Positions 37,568 through 46,402 of a stretch of 64,000 bases of DNA are shown one piece after another. The position numbers and the translations under genes were made by a program. The stretch is from Thiofilum flexile DSM 14609 (GTDB taxonomy: Bacteria > Pseudomonadota > Gammaproteobacteria > Thiotrichales > Thiotrichaceae), in NCBI RefSeq assembly GCF_000380185.1, contig NZ_KB904747.1, positions 186,001 to 250,000 on the forward strand, written 5' to 3'. Numbering within the stretch: position 1 is the stretch's first letter; every line of letters starts with the position of its first letter. The notes beneath the pieces are model-generated. The model worked only from the letters and a program-made list of their open reading frames with translations. It did no database searches and was not told the origin of the DNA.

Positions 37568-39067
37568 ATGCAGATTCTAGGCCATTTTATTCATGGAGCA
37601 CGTCTTGCTAGTCAAAGTAGTCGTATAGCTCCGGTATTTAATCCTGCAACAGGCGAGCAGACTAAACAAGTCTCTTTAGCGACAGCGGATGAAACGCGGG
37701 CGGCGATTCATGCGGCTCAAGAGGCTTTTGCAGATTGGGGTAAAACCCCACCGCTACGCCGAGCGCGGGTGATGTTTAAGTTTAAAGAGCTACTAGAGCA
37801 GCATAAAGATGAGTTAGCAGCGCTGATTACCTCTGAACATGGGAAGGTACTCTCAGATGCACACGGCGAACTCACACGTGGGTTAGAAGTGGTGGAGTTT
37901 GCCTGTGGTATTCCACATTTATTAAAAGGCGAGCACTCACTGAATGTGGGTACTGATGTAGATAGTTACACCTTAATGCAGCCCTTAGGCGTGTGTGCGG
38001 GTATTTCGCCTTTTAACTTTCCCGTGATGGTGCCGATGTGGATGTTTCCCATCGCACTAGCCTGTGGTAATACCTTTGTCATGAAGCCTTCTGAGAAAGA
38101 CCCTTCTCCTGCTTTACGTATAGCAGAGTTACTCAAAGAAGCGGGTTTGCCTGATGGTGTATTTAATGTCATCAATGGCGATAAGGAAGCCGTGGATGTC
38201 TTGCTGACCGATCCACGTGTGCAAGCCATTAGCTTTGTAGGCTCCACCACGATTGCCGAATATATCTATGCAACTGGCTCCAAACATGGCAAGCGCGTAC
38301 AGGCTTTAGGTGGGGCTAAAAACCATATGGTGATTATGCCGGATGCGGATCAGGAGCAAGTGATTAGCGCCCTGATGGGAGCCGCTTATGGTTCAGCAGG
38401 TGAGCGTTGTATGGCTATTTCGGTGGCAGTGTGTGTCGGTGATGCAGTGGCAGATAAATTAGTGCAACGCCTAGCGCAAGAAATTGATGCGATGAAAGTG
38501 GGTAATGGTTTGGACGCAAATGAGCCGCATATGGGGCCTTTAGTGACTAAAGAGCACGCTGCCAAAGTCAAAAGTTATATTGATCAAGGAGTAGCGGAGG
38601 GCGCGACCTTAGTACGAGATGGGCGTTCATTTGTGGTCAAAGGCTACGAAACCGGCTATTTCGTAGGCCCTACCTTGTTTGATCATGTAAAGCAGGGAAT
38701 GCGTATTCATAGTGAAGAAATTTTCGGCCCGGTTTTGAGTGTGATGCGTGTTAATACCTATGCTGAAGCGCTCGCCCTGATTAATCACCATGAATATGGT
38801 AATGGCACAGCCATATTTACTCGTGATGGTGATACAGCTCGGCAGTTTTGTGAAGAGGTGCAAGTCGGCATGGTCGGAGTCAATGTGCCTATTCCTGTGC
38901 CAATGGCCTTTCATAGTTTTGGCGGATGGAAGCGCTCGATTTTTGGATCACTGAATGTGCATGGCTCAGATGGGGTGCGTTTTTATACGCGGATGAAGAC
39001 CATTACTAGTCGCTGGCCTACTGGAATTCGTGCGGGGAATGAGTTTTCTATGCCAACTATGAAATAA
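37568..39067 (+). CDS. mmsA: CoA-acylating methylmalonate-semialdehyde dehydrogenase
   Basis: 499 aa, aldehyde-dehydrogenase superfamily. The MmsA signature GSAGERCMAISVAV contains the catalytic Cys (residue 281). The cofactor motif ISFVGST and the conserved ending FYTRMKTITSRWP are typical of MmsA, not of generic aldehyde dehydrogenases. Converts methylmalonate semialdehyde to propionyl-CoA in valine and thymine breakdown, and may also act in inositol catabolism. No valine-pathway gene (mmsB, bkd) is adjacent, so the pathway context here is unknown. Tandem hairpins follow at 39087-39149. Confidence 0.93.
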   Translation: MQILGHFIHGARLASQSSRIAPVFNPATGEQTKQVSLATADETRAAIHAAQEAFADWGKTPPLRRARVMFKFKELLEQHKDELAALITSEHGKVLSDAHGELTRGLEVVEFACGIPHLLKGEHSLNVGTDVDSYTLMQPLGVCAGISPFNFPVMVPMWMFPIALACGNTFVMKPSEKDPSPALRIAELLKEAGLPDGVFNVINGDKEAVDVLLTDPRVQAISFVGSTTIAEYIYATGSKHGKRVQALGGAKNHMVIMPDADQEQVISALMGAAYGSAGERCMAISVAVCVGDAVADKLVQRLAQEIDAMKVGNGLDANEPHMGPLVTKEHAAKVKSYIDQGVAEGATLVRDGRSFVVKGYETGYFVGPTLFDHVKQGMRIHSEEIFGPVLSVMRVNTYAEALALINHHEYGNGTAIFTRDGDTARQFCEEVQVGMVGVNVPIPVPMAFHSFGGWKRSIFGSLNVHGSDGVRFYTRMKTITSRWPTGIRAGNEFSMPTMK

Positions 39068-39086
39068 AGCATAAAGAGACAAAAGC

Positions 39087-39149
39087 AAACGGGCAGACTT
39101 ACATGTCTACCCGTTTACTGAGAGTAGGCAGATACCTAGATCTGTCTAC
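39087..39149. terminator. Two tandem hairpins between mmsA and the convergent TM-helix gene
   Basis: Hairpin 1: AAACGGGCAGAC / GTCTACCCGTTT with one mismatch (39087-39116). Hairpin 2: GTAGGCAGAT / ATCTGTCTAC with one G-U pair (39124-39149). Probably a bidirectional terminator; the two stems share a GGCAGA core. Confidence 0.6.
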
Positions 39150-39168
39150 CTATCGACTGGTTTGAGAA

Positions 39169-40329
39169 TTAGCGATTTCTCAGTACACGTTGTGCCCAAT
39201 AATTAGCAATGGCACGAGCCGCTTCACGTCCACCTAAGCCGAATGCTATTGCGGCTGCGACTGCGACAGTACCTAGGGTGAAACCAAAGGCCATGTTGAC
39301 AATATTATCAGCAAGTCCCATAGCTCTTAGTCCCATCGCTAGCACTAAGCCTAAGATACCAAAGCGTGCAATATTTGCTGTGGCTACACCAGTGGTGGCT
39401 GATAATTTATTGTAGGCTAAGGTACTTAACACATAACCAATCACTAAAATCAGAGCGCCTACTAAAATGCTACCGCCAAAGTCTAAGATACGGGCAAAGA
39501 TATTCGAGACAATATCGATACCTAAAGTACTCACAGCCGCTGTAGTGGCAGTCAACATTGCAAAGAACATAATGGCGTAATTAATGAGTTTTGTGACAGT
39601 AAATTGAGGAGTGAATCCACCATAGATACCTAAGCGTTGTGGTAAGGAGTCCACACCTAAGCCTGATAGAAGCCCACTGAGAATATAGGTCACAAATTTA
39701 GCTGCAAAATAAGACACAATTAAAATAACAGCCGCACCAATAATATTAGGGATAGCAGCCATTAATTTATTAATCATTGCAGAGGCAGGAACTGTAATAG
39801 CTGGAATATTTAACACCCCTAATGCTGCTACTACGATGGGTAGGAGTAAGGCGGCAAAGATAAAGGTGCTACCAAATTTAGCTAATTTAATATCCTCATG
39901 CCCAGTGCGTGACATAATATGTTGATCAACGCGTCTTAAACCAACACCAGCAAGGCTGGAAACAATTTTCGCAATAATCCAGCCAGCATAGCCAATTACA
40001 CCTGCGCCAATAATATTAGGTATGACAGCAACAAATTTATTGAGCATAGCCTTTAAGGGTTCCATTACTCCGGTTAAGCCAAAGTGTTGTAGAACCGCTA
40101 ATAATACGAATAAAGTCAGAACCGCTTTGATTAAAGTGGCAATAGGGCCTGCTAGGTTAATGCGCTCTAAAAAGTCTACGCGTGTTAATAAGCGTCTAAA
40201 GAAGCGAGCAATAATACTGACAATGAATAAGCCTACGATTAATATTAATAGGCCGATTAAAGCATGACCTAATTTACTAGTCGCCCAAGGGCCTAGCATA
40301 TTAGTAATAGGGGCTAATAAGTTTTCCAT
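39169..40329 (-). CDS. Conserved-TM-helix (MscS-like) multi-pass membrane protein
   Basis: 386 aa, about nine to ten hydrophobic helices. It has two copies of a motif 90 residues apart: AVIPNIIGAG (101-110) and AAIPNIIGAA (191-200), and a third related one ILDFGGSILVGALIL (281-295). This is the conserved TM-helix repeat found in MscS-related proteins. The end, TVAVAAAIAFGLGGREAAR, resembles the pore-lining helix of MscS but the cytoplasmic beta domain is missing. It is therefore a possible mechanosensitive or small-solute channel. AAGGAA precedes the ATG. It lies 40 bp after an OmpA-domain gene on the same strand, a probable operon. Confidence 0.85.
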   Translation of the reverse strand: MENLLAPITNMLGPWATSKLGHALIGLLILIVGLFIVSIIARFFRRLLTRVDFLERINLAGPIATLIKAVLTLFVLLAVLQHFGLTGVMEPLKAMLNKFVAVIPNIIGAGVIGYAGWIIAKIVSSLAGVGLRRVDQHIMSRTGHEDIKLAKFGSTFIFAALLLPIVVAALGVLNIPAITVPASAMINKLMAAIPNIIGAAVILIVSYFAAKFVTYILSGLLSGLGVDSLPQRLGIYGGFTPQFTVTKLINYAIMFFAMLTATTAAVSTLGIDIVSNIFARILDFGGSILVGALILVIGYVLSTLAYNKLSATTGVATANIARFGILGLVLAMGLRAMGLADNIVNMAFGFTLGTVAVAAAIAFGLGGREAARAIANYWAQRVLRNR

Positions 40330-40369
40330 TGTTAAGTTCCTTATCTTGTAATAGTCGTTAGTAGTGGTG

Positions 40370-41377
40370 TTATTCTATGACAATCATTTCAGTGCGACGG
40401 TTTTTACGTCGACCTTCTTCAGTATCATTACTAGCAATAGGATTTAAAGGGCCGACTCCTTCAATCTGTAGGCGGTTATTATTTAACCCTAATTTAACTA
40501 ATTGATCTCGAATGCTTTTGCTACGCATTAGAGATAACAGCGAGTTATCATTAAAATCACCTACATTATCGGTATGGCTGCGAATTAAAACTCTAGTATT
40601 AGGGTATTGAGTTAATGTTTGAGCCGCTATTTTAATCTGCTCTAGTGCTTTTGGATTCAGAGCAGTAGAGTTAGAGTCAAATGTGACTTGGTCTAAGATT
40701 AGAGATTGACCCACAACAGGCTTTTTCAATTGATTTACTAATTGCTGTTCAAACGCGAGTGCTGGGGTGGCAGGAGGTGTTTCTACAACCGTTGCAGGCT
40801 GTGGAGTCACGCTTAATTCGACAGGTTGTGTGCTAGGTGCTGGTGCAGGCGTAACCACTGGGCTTGCTGCTTTGGCAGCTGTTGCGGCGGCTAATTGATC
40901 ACGTAATTGATCAATTTGCTCTTGTTGTTGCTCAGTTTCAGTACGCACCTTATTTAAAGCTTGTTCATGAGCGGTGTTGAGTTCATCACGCACTTTGGTT
41001 AGTTCAGCTTGTTGCTGTTTGACGAGATCGGCTTTTAACTGCCCTAAGTCAACAGTGCTAGGAGCCGCTGCTACACTAGAGCGCACTGTTGCAACAGCCG
41101 GTGTCGTGGTTGCCTCTGTGACAACCGCCTCTGTATTCGCTTTGGGTGGTGTGACGGTTAAATCACTGGTATCTAGTGCTAATGATAAAGGAGCAATGGT
41201 CGGCGCTGCGACGGAGACAGTGCGAGTAGTGGGTAGGGCAGTTACATCAACACCAGGCGGATTGAGCCAATAATATAACCAACCAAAAAATAATACGGCT
41301 GCCCCCGCAACACCATACTCAAAGAGTTGGGGTTCTGCGGTGACAGGCATAAGGGTGGAGTCATCTTGATTAGACAT
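40370..41377 (-). CDS. Membrane-anchored OmpA-domain protein with coiled coil
   Basis: 335 aa. Short cytosolic N terminus, one membrane helix (about residues 21-38, GVAGAAVLFFGWLYYWL), a Thr/Ala/Pro-rich linker, a coiled coil (about 110-165, LKADLVKQQQAELTKVRDEL), another Pro-rich linker and a C-terminal OmpA/MotB peptidoglycan-binding domain (about 225-335). The diaminopimelate-contacting Asp270 (HTDN) and Arg285 are present. The shape suggests an inner-membrane anchor reaching the cell wall, like MotB or TolR-linked proteins. It is upstream of, and likely cotranscribed with, the TM-helix channel-like gene. Confidence 0.85.
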   Translation of the reverse strand: MSNQDDSTLMPVTAEPQLFEYGVAGAAVLFFGWLYYWLNPPGVDVTALPTTRTVSVAAPTIAPLSLALDTSDLTVTPPKANTEAVVTEATTTPAVATVRSSVAAAPSTVDLGQLKADLVKQQQAELTKVRDELNTAHEQALNKVRTETEQQQEQIDQLRDQLAAATAAKAASPVVTPAPAPSTQPVELSVTPQPATVVETPPATPALAFEQQLVNQLKKPVVGQSLILDQVTFDSNSTALNPKALEQIKIAAQTLTQYPNTRVLIRSHTDNVGDFNDNSLLSLMRSKSIRDQLVKLGLNNNRLQIEGVGPLNPIASNDTEEGRRKNRRTEMIVIE

Positions 41378-41646
41378 GAGCCTTTTCCTGAGTCGTAGTA
41401 TTCAGTAAAACCTAAGCAATAACAATTCCTTGCACAGTGGGTCTGACAAGGGTGACTAGTACTTATGGAAAAAAGAGGGGCTTATCCTCAAATACCTATC
41501 CGGCAATCTAACAAGTGAGGTTCTAGTACGTATAGTTATTATGGATGCACGTATAAATCACAGAGATAGACGTGCTAATAAACTTAGGTTCAAGGAGTTT
41601 TCTCCCTGAAAGGCTCAATAACTGTTCTCAGGTAACAGCTCTAATT

Positions 41647-43551
41647 TTAATCTTCGGCTTGTGCAGTTTCATACTCCTCTAGTGCTTCCATCCATTCTAG
41701 TTCGGCTGCTTCTAGAGCGGTATCATTACTAGCTTTGGTGAGTAATAGCTGCTTTAGTGTTTCTTTTTTAGCATCGAAATATAAATCACTATCACCTAAC
41801 TTATTCTCTAACTCTACTTTCTTTTGTTGCAGCAATGTCATTTGCTTTTCTAGCTTATCCACTTTATTTTTGAGTGGCTGTAAGCGTTTACGTTTTTCGG
41901 CGGATTCACGACGCTGATCTTTACGTGCAGTAGTCGATTGAGTATTAGTAGTTACAGTATTAGGTATAGGATTATTTTCTAGTTCTTCTTGTTTAAAGCG
42001 ATTTTGTAACCATAGGGCATAATCTTCTAAATCACCCTCAAACTCGGTTGATTTACCGCTATCGATTAAGATTAATTTATCCGTAACCGTTTTTAGCATA
42101 TGGCGATCATGTGAAACGATCACCATAGCACCACTAAATTCTTGTAATGCCATACTCAGTGCGAGACGCATTTCTAAATCAAGATGGTTAGTAGGCTCAT
42201 CGAGTAATAATAAATTAGGGCGTTGATAAATGAGTAAAGCTAAGGCTAAACGCGCTTTTTCCCCTCCTGAAAAGGGTGCGACAGCCTCCTCGACTCGTGC
42301 CCCATGAAAGGCAAACCCACCTAAATAATTACGTAAATCTTGCTCGCGTGCTTGTTTATCTAGGTTGCGTAAATGCTGTAGGGGGGAGTCATTAGGATTT
42401 AATTGCTCCAATTGATGCTGAGCAAAGTAGCCTATTTTTAAATCTTGGGCTTGCCAATAAATCCCTTTTTGCTCTTTTAGTTTTCCAGCCAGAAATTTAA
42501 TAAGCGTTGACTTACCTGCACCATTAGGGCCAATTAAACCAATCCGATCGCTGGGTAAAATTTGGAGTTCAACATTATTAATAATGCGTTTCCCACCATA
42601 GCCTAAGTCCACTTCCTTAATATGTAACAAGCGATCAGGCAGTTTTTCAGGTGGGCGAAAACTAAAGTTAAAAGGCGAGTCTATATGTGCCGGGGCAATC
42701 GCCTCCATACGCTCTAGAGCTTTGAGGCGGCTTTGAGCTTGACGGGCTTTGGTGGCCTGCGCTCGGAAACGATCGACATAGCTTTGAATATGCTCCCGCT
42801 CGCGTTTTTGTTTTTCATAGGCGGATTGTTGTTGGGCTAAACGCTCGGAACGGGTGATTTCAAAGGTTGAATAGTTGCCGGTATAGAGTGTTAAGCGCCC
42901 TTGTTCGATATGGGCGATTTGAGTACAAATGGCATCCAAAAATTCACGGTCATGAGAAATAAGAATCAGAGTGCCACGATAGCTTTTTAGCCATTCTTGT
43001 AGCCAAATCACGGCATCTAAGTCGAGATGGTTGGTCGGTTCGTCTAGTAGTAATAAATCCGAGCGACACATTAAGGCTTGCGCTAAATTCAAACGCATGC
43101 GCCAACCACCGGAAAAGCTACTCACTGGATTGCGAATTTCAGCAGGCTTAAAACCTAAACCATGTAATAGGGTCGCTGCACGACTTTCAATGGTATAGCC
43201 ATCAATCGCATCGAGCTTAGCGTGTAGTTCACCTAACCTTACCCCTTCGGCATGTTCGAGTTCTTTGCGTAGAGTGACATATTCACTATCACCTTCTAGT
43301 GCATAGTCGAGTGCGGATTGTGAACTAGAGGGGGTTTCTTGTTTAACATGCGCTAGTACCCAATTCGGTGGGCGGCTAAAGTTGCCACTATCGGCACCGA
43401 TTTCACCACGAATCAAGGAGATTAAGGTCGATTTGCCGGTTCCATTGGCACCCGTAAGCCCGACCCGTTGTCCGGGGTGAATGCTAAAAGTGGCTTGAGT
43501 GAGTAATTCTTTACTACCGCGACGCAGACTTAAATCGGAAAATACTAACAT
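41647..43551 (-). CDS. yheS: ABC-F ATPase, YheS type
   Basis: 634 aa from the ATG at 43551; 14 extra in-frame codons upstream do not match the family. Two ABC domains, each with Walker A (GANGTGKST; GPNGAGKST) and signature (SFSGGWRMRLNLA; FSGGEKARLALA), joined by the P-site tRNA-interaction linker (YEKQKREREHIQSYVDRFRA) and followed by a C-terminal coiled coil. It aligns along its length with E. coli YheS. ABC-F proteins act on the ribosome to relieve stalled translation. It is downstream of the DUF3501 gene after a hairpin. Confidence 0.92.
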   Translation of the reverse strand: MLVFSDLSLRRGSKELLTQATFSIHPGQRVGLTGANGTGKSTLISLIRGEIGADSGNFSRPPNWVLAHVKQETPSSSQSALDYALEGDSEYVTLRKELEHAEGVRLGELHAKLDAIDGYTIESRAATLLHGLGFKPAEIRNPVSSFSGGWRMRLNLAQALMCRSDLLLLDEPTNHLDLDAVIWLQEWLKSYRGTLILISHDREFLDAICTQIAHIEQGRLTLYTGNYSTFEITRSERLAQQQSAYEKQKREREHIQSYVDRFRAQATKARQAQSRLKALERMEAIAPAHIDSPFNFSFRPPEKLPDRLLHIKEVDLGYGGKRIINNVELQILPSDRIGLIGPNGAGKSTLIKFLAGKLKEQKGIYWQAQDLKIGYFAQHQLEQLNPNDSPLQHLRNLDKQAREQDLRNYLGGFAFHGARVEEAVAPFSGGEKARLALALLIYQRPNLLLLDEPTNHLDLEMRLALSMALQEFSGAMVIVSHDRHMLKTVTDKLILIDSGKSTEFEGDLEDYALWLQNRFKQEELENNPIPNTVTTNTQSTTARKDQRRESAEKRKRLQPLKNKVDKLEKQMTLLQQKKVELENKLGDSDLYFDAKKETLKQLLLTKASNDTALEAAELEWMEALEEYETAQAED

Positions 43552-43593
43552 AGAGCATACTAAGTAAAAGCTAGAAGGCCGGGAGTATAGCAT

Positions 43594-43627
43594 AAGGAAG
43601 TACTGCCTTATGAATCAGTACTTCCTT
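43594..43627 (-). terminator. Hairpin after the DUF3501 gene, with an alternative fold
   Basis: Perfect 12-bp arms AAGGAAGTACTG (43594-43605) and CAGTACTTCCTT (43616-43627), loop of 10. A second, mutually exclusive stem CATAAGG (43591-43597) / CCTTATG (43606-43612) overlaps it. It probably ends the rubrerythrin operon before yheS. Confidence 0.65.
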
Positions 43628-43635
43628 GTTAAGTG

Positions 43636-44217
43636 TTAAATCAAATCGGCGCTTAATGACTGCTGTGTAGCCTGATTGACTGTGATGGCATGGTGATAAT
43701 TAGGATGGTCGACACCCATAGAAATAGTGGTTCCATTCAATGCAGCTTGACGCATACCTGAACTGAGTTCAAAACGTAGAAAATGTACGGCTGCGGTTTT
43801 TTCTGCGGTTTCACGGGGCATATCTTCATTAGCAATGGCAAAAACCTTCTCAAACCCGGCAATTTGTACCCATATTTGACGCTCAATACCGATTAAACAG
43901 GCTAGCTGTCGTTTACGCTCTTCAGGATCGGGAAATTCTAGCATAAAGGTAGCTTTCCAATTCGAGCCATCAGGAATCAACGGGTTATAAGCATCCAATT
44001 CATCCTTAATACCCCCAGCCTCAAAAACGCGCTCAATCCGTAGCATTTCTTGAATCTGATACTGAATAGTGAGCCGATTTTCAAAATAGAGGGTAGCATT
44101 AGAGCCTAAAGCGACTTTGCGAGCAGCTTTGTGCTCAATCACTTGTTTTCTAAACGTTGGGCGTTCAATAGAGTATTGTTCTAAGCTCATTAAATCCGCA
44201 CGAGATAAAGGGTTCAT
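43636..44217 (-). CDS. DUF3501 family protein
   Basis: 193 aa. Recognised as DUF3501 by the pattern SLEQYSIERPTFRKQVIEHK, FENRLTIQYQIQEMLRIER and the late VDHPNYHHAITV. No catalytic function is known for this family. It contains a single cysteine and no cluster motif. It commonly travels with rubrerythrin and heterodisulfide-reductase-like iron-sulfur genes, and here it is the third gene of exactly that set, 12 bp after the iron-sulfur gene. GAGAG precedes the ATG. A role in oxidative or peroxide defence with its neighbours is an inference. Confidence 0.85.
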   Translation of the reverse strand: MNPLSRADLMSLEQYSIERPTFRKQVIEHKAARKVALGSNATLYFENRLTIQYQIQEMLRIERVFEAGGIKDELDAYNPLIPDGSNWKATFMLEFPDPEERKRQLACLIGIERQIWVQIAGFEKVFAIANEDMPRETAEKTAAVHFLRFELSSGMRQAALNGTTISMGVDHPNYHHAITVNQATQQSLSADLI

Positions 44218-44229
44218 GACTGACTCTCT

Positions 44230-45585
44230 TTATAAACCATACGCCATGCGTAATAGGGCTAGGGGGTGGGTAGGGGCTTTAACCGCAGTATCCGGTTCTT
44301 TTTGCTGTAGACCATTTTCAATATGATGACCCGCCATGGGGCAATCGCTGGCGTAATAATCGGCTTTAGCTTGTTCGACCTTATTCACGACCGGACGACA
44401 GATTTTCATCGCGGTATCGTGAAATTCGACTTTAACCGCATAGGTGCCATCATGTCCCGAACAGCGTTCAATCAAGTCAAATTTAGTATTAGGCACTAGT
44501 TCTAGTAGCTCACGAGTTTTATAACCTAAATTCTGTACGCGCAAATGACAAGACGCGTGATAGCTAACCTTACCCAATGACTGTTGAAAATCAGTATTTA
44601 ATTGCCCCTCTTTATGGCGCAGCATTAAGTACTCAAAAGGATCAAAGATACGCCCTTTGACCGTTTGGACATCAGCGTCATCGGGGAACATCAAAGGCAG
44701 TTCTTGCTTAAACATCAGCACACATGAAGGTACAGGCGCAACAATATCCCAGCCCGCATTAATCAGTTGCAGCATCGCGGGGATATTGACCTCTTTGGCT
44801 TTAGCCACGGCCTCTAAATCCCCTAACTCAAGCTTAGGCATACCACAACATTGTTCTTTATTGAGTAAAGTAACAGGTATTTGATTATGCTGAAAAACTT
44901 TGGCGAGATCTTCCACAATATGGGGTTCATTATAATTACCATAGCAGGTGGTAAAGATCGCTACTTTGCCCGTAGTACGTCCCACCGATTTAGCCGTAAG
45001 GGCGTTACTACTCAAAGCCTTAACATAATTACGGCCTTTTTTAGCATGGTAACTGGGAATTTTAGCATTGTGGTGTACACCAAGTACTTTTTCTAAACCT
45101 TTGCGGAAGGTCGGATTCTTATTAGTGGCATTGACGATGGGAGCAATGATAGGAATTCCGGCAAAACTTCCTACGATATCAGTCGCACTTAACACCTTAT
45201 CACGCGTGCTGGTCTTACCCTGCTGAAACTTGACTGCTTTAGCACGGAGCATTAAATGCGGGAAGTCTAGATTCCATTCATGTGGTGGGACATAAGGACA
45301 CTTGGTCATATAGCACAGATCACATAGATAACAGTGATCCACCACCTTCATATAATCTGCTTTAGCAACCCCATCAACTTCCATGGTAGAGGAGTTATCG
45401 ACTAGGTCAAACAGGGTGGGAAAAGCATTGCATAAACTGACACAGCGCCGACATCCATGGCAAATATCGAATACTCGTTCTAATTCTTTATTCAGAGAGT
45501 CTTCGTTATAAAAATCGGGATTTTTCCAATCCAAGGGGTGACGGGTAGGGGCTTCCAGACTACCTTCACGTTTACTAATAGCCAT
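44230..45585 (-). CDS. Heterodisulfide-reductase-like iron-sulfur oxidoreductase
   Basis: 451 aa. Two N-terminal [4Fe-4S] ferredoxin-type sites: Cys42/45/48 with Cys52 and Cys85/88/91 with Cys96 (CHGCRRC, CYLCDLC). The C-terminal half has CCG-like elements (ECCGMPKLE; later HASCHLRVQNLGYKTRELL and CSGHDGTY). This is the GlpC/HdrD-related organisation; such proteins pass electrons between quinones or thiols and soluble partners. It sits between a rubrerythrin and a DUF3501 gene, so it may reduce the rubrerythrin, which lacks its own rubredoxin domain. GGAG lies 11 bases before the ATG. Confidence 0.88.
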   Translation of the reverse strand: MAISKREGSLEAPTRHPLDWKNPDFYNEDSLNKELERVFDICHGCRRCVSLCNAFPTLFDLVDNSSTMEVDGVAKADYMKVVDHCYLCDLCYMTKCPYVPPHEWNLDFPHLMLRAKAVKFQQGKTSTRDKVLSATDIVGSFAGIPIIAPIVNATNKNPTFRKGLEKVLGVHHNAKIPSYHAKKGRNYVKALSSNALTAKSVGRTTGKVAIFTTCYGNYNEPHIVEDLAKVFQHNQIPVTLLNKEQCCGMPKLELGDLEAVAKAKEVNIPAMLQLINAGWDIVAPVPSCVLMFKQELPLMFPDDADVQTVKGRIFDPFEYLMLRHKEGQLNTDFQQSLGKVSYHASCHLRVQNLGYKTRELLELVPNTKFDLIERCSGHDGTYAVKVEFHDTAMKICRPVVNKVEQAKADYYASDCPMAGHHIENGLQQKEPDTAVKAPTHPLALLRMAYGL

Positions 45586-45620
45586 AAGAAAAGATACTCC
45601 TGCTACGCATGAGGATGTGA

Positions 45621-45661
45621 GCTAGGGACTCACTAGCGGGTTACAGGGGAGGCTGTAACCC
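45621..45661 (-). promoter_or_regulatory. Two hairpins between rubrerythrin and the Fe-S gene
   Basis: GCTAG-N7-CTAGC (45621-45637) and GGGTTACAG-N6-CTGTAACCC (45638-45661), back to back in the 93-bp gap. There is no T tract. They may set unequal expression within the operon by mRNA processing or partial termination. Confidence 0.45.
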
Positions 45662-45678
45662 TTGAAGCAATAAGCGAT

Positions 45679-46098
45679 TTAGGCGTCTAAGCTATCTAAT
45701 GCTTTTTGGAAGCGATTCGCATGAGAGCGTTCTGCTTTGGCGAGGGTTTCAAACCAGTCAGCAATTTCATCGAAACCTTCTTCACGAGCATCTTTAGCCA
45801 TGCCGGGGTACATGTCGCTATATTCGTGGGTTTCGCCGGCAATGGCAGAGCGCAGATTATCAGCGGTCGCACCAATCGGGAGACCTGTAGCGGGATCACC
45901 AACAGTCTCTAAGTATTCGAGATGACCATGGGCATGACCTGTTTCGCCTTCCGCTGTGGAGCGAAATACGGCTGAAACATCGTTATAGCCTTCAACATCG
46001 GCTTTATTAGCAAAGTAGAGATAACGGCGATTAGCTTGGGACTCGCCTGCGAATGCATCTTTTAAATGCTGCTCAGTACGGCTACCTTTCAGTTCCAT
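45679..46098 (-). CDS. Rubrerythrin, short form without rubredoxin domain
   Basis: 139 aa four-helix ferritin-like protein. Di-iron ligands are recognisable: Glu19 ([10 protein letters not shown]), Glu52 and His55 ([10 protein letters not shown]), Glu89 and Glu92 (AGETHEY), Glu123 and His126 ([10 protein letters not shown]). The usual C-terminal rubredoxin domain (two CxxC) is absent and there is no cysteine in the protein, so electrons must come from another protein, plausibly the iron-sulfur protein encoded next. Expected activity is peroxide reduction in the cytosol. A GAGGAG site precedes the ATG. Upstream 304 bp hold two dyads. Confidence 0.93.
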   Translation of the reverse strand: MELKGSRTEQHLKDAFAGESQANRRYLYFANKADVEGYNDVSAVFRSTAEGETGHAHGHLEYLETVGDPATGLPIGATADNLRSAIAGETHEYSDMYPGMAKDAREEGFDEIADWFETLAKAERSHANRFQKALDSLDA

Positions 46099-46402
46099 AA
46101 TGAATCTCCTCGTGTTGTGTGCGGTTATGCAAAGATGGCGCTAATGTCTCTGAAAGTCTTCGGGTGAGTTAAAACAAGAACTTTCATTCACTAAAGCAGA
46201 CCGCTTTAGGTAAAAACACACTAGCTGTATAAGACTGTAAACAATTTATTTAGTTAAATCCAATAGAATATATTGGATGCATCGATCTATTTTCTGAAAA
46301 TAAGTCAAATGATATGCAGAATTTTTAGCAGGGTGATTTAGAGGTATAGATAATTAAGGCAAAGGAGGTACTATTGGAAAGTACCTCCCTAAGGGTAGGA
46401 GC
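46099..46402. other. 304-bp intergenic region between glgP and rubrerythrin gene
   Basis: No gene is seen. It contains two perfect dyads, CTAAAGC-N5-GCTTTAG (46191-46209) and ATCCAATA-N5-TATTGGAT (46258-46278), which could be operators for the rubrerythrin operon, and the glgP terminator at 46364-46388. Confidence 0.5.
46364..46388 (-). terminator. Terminator after glgP
   Basis: Perfect 9-bp arms GGAGGTACT and AGTACCTCC with a 7-base loop, followed on the minus strand by TTTGCCTTAATT. It ends the glycogen operon. Confidence 0.7.
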
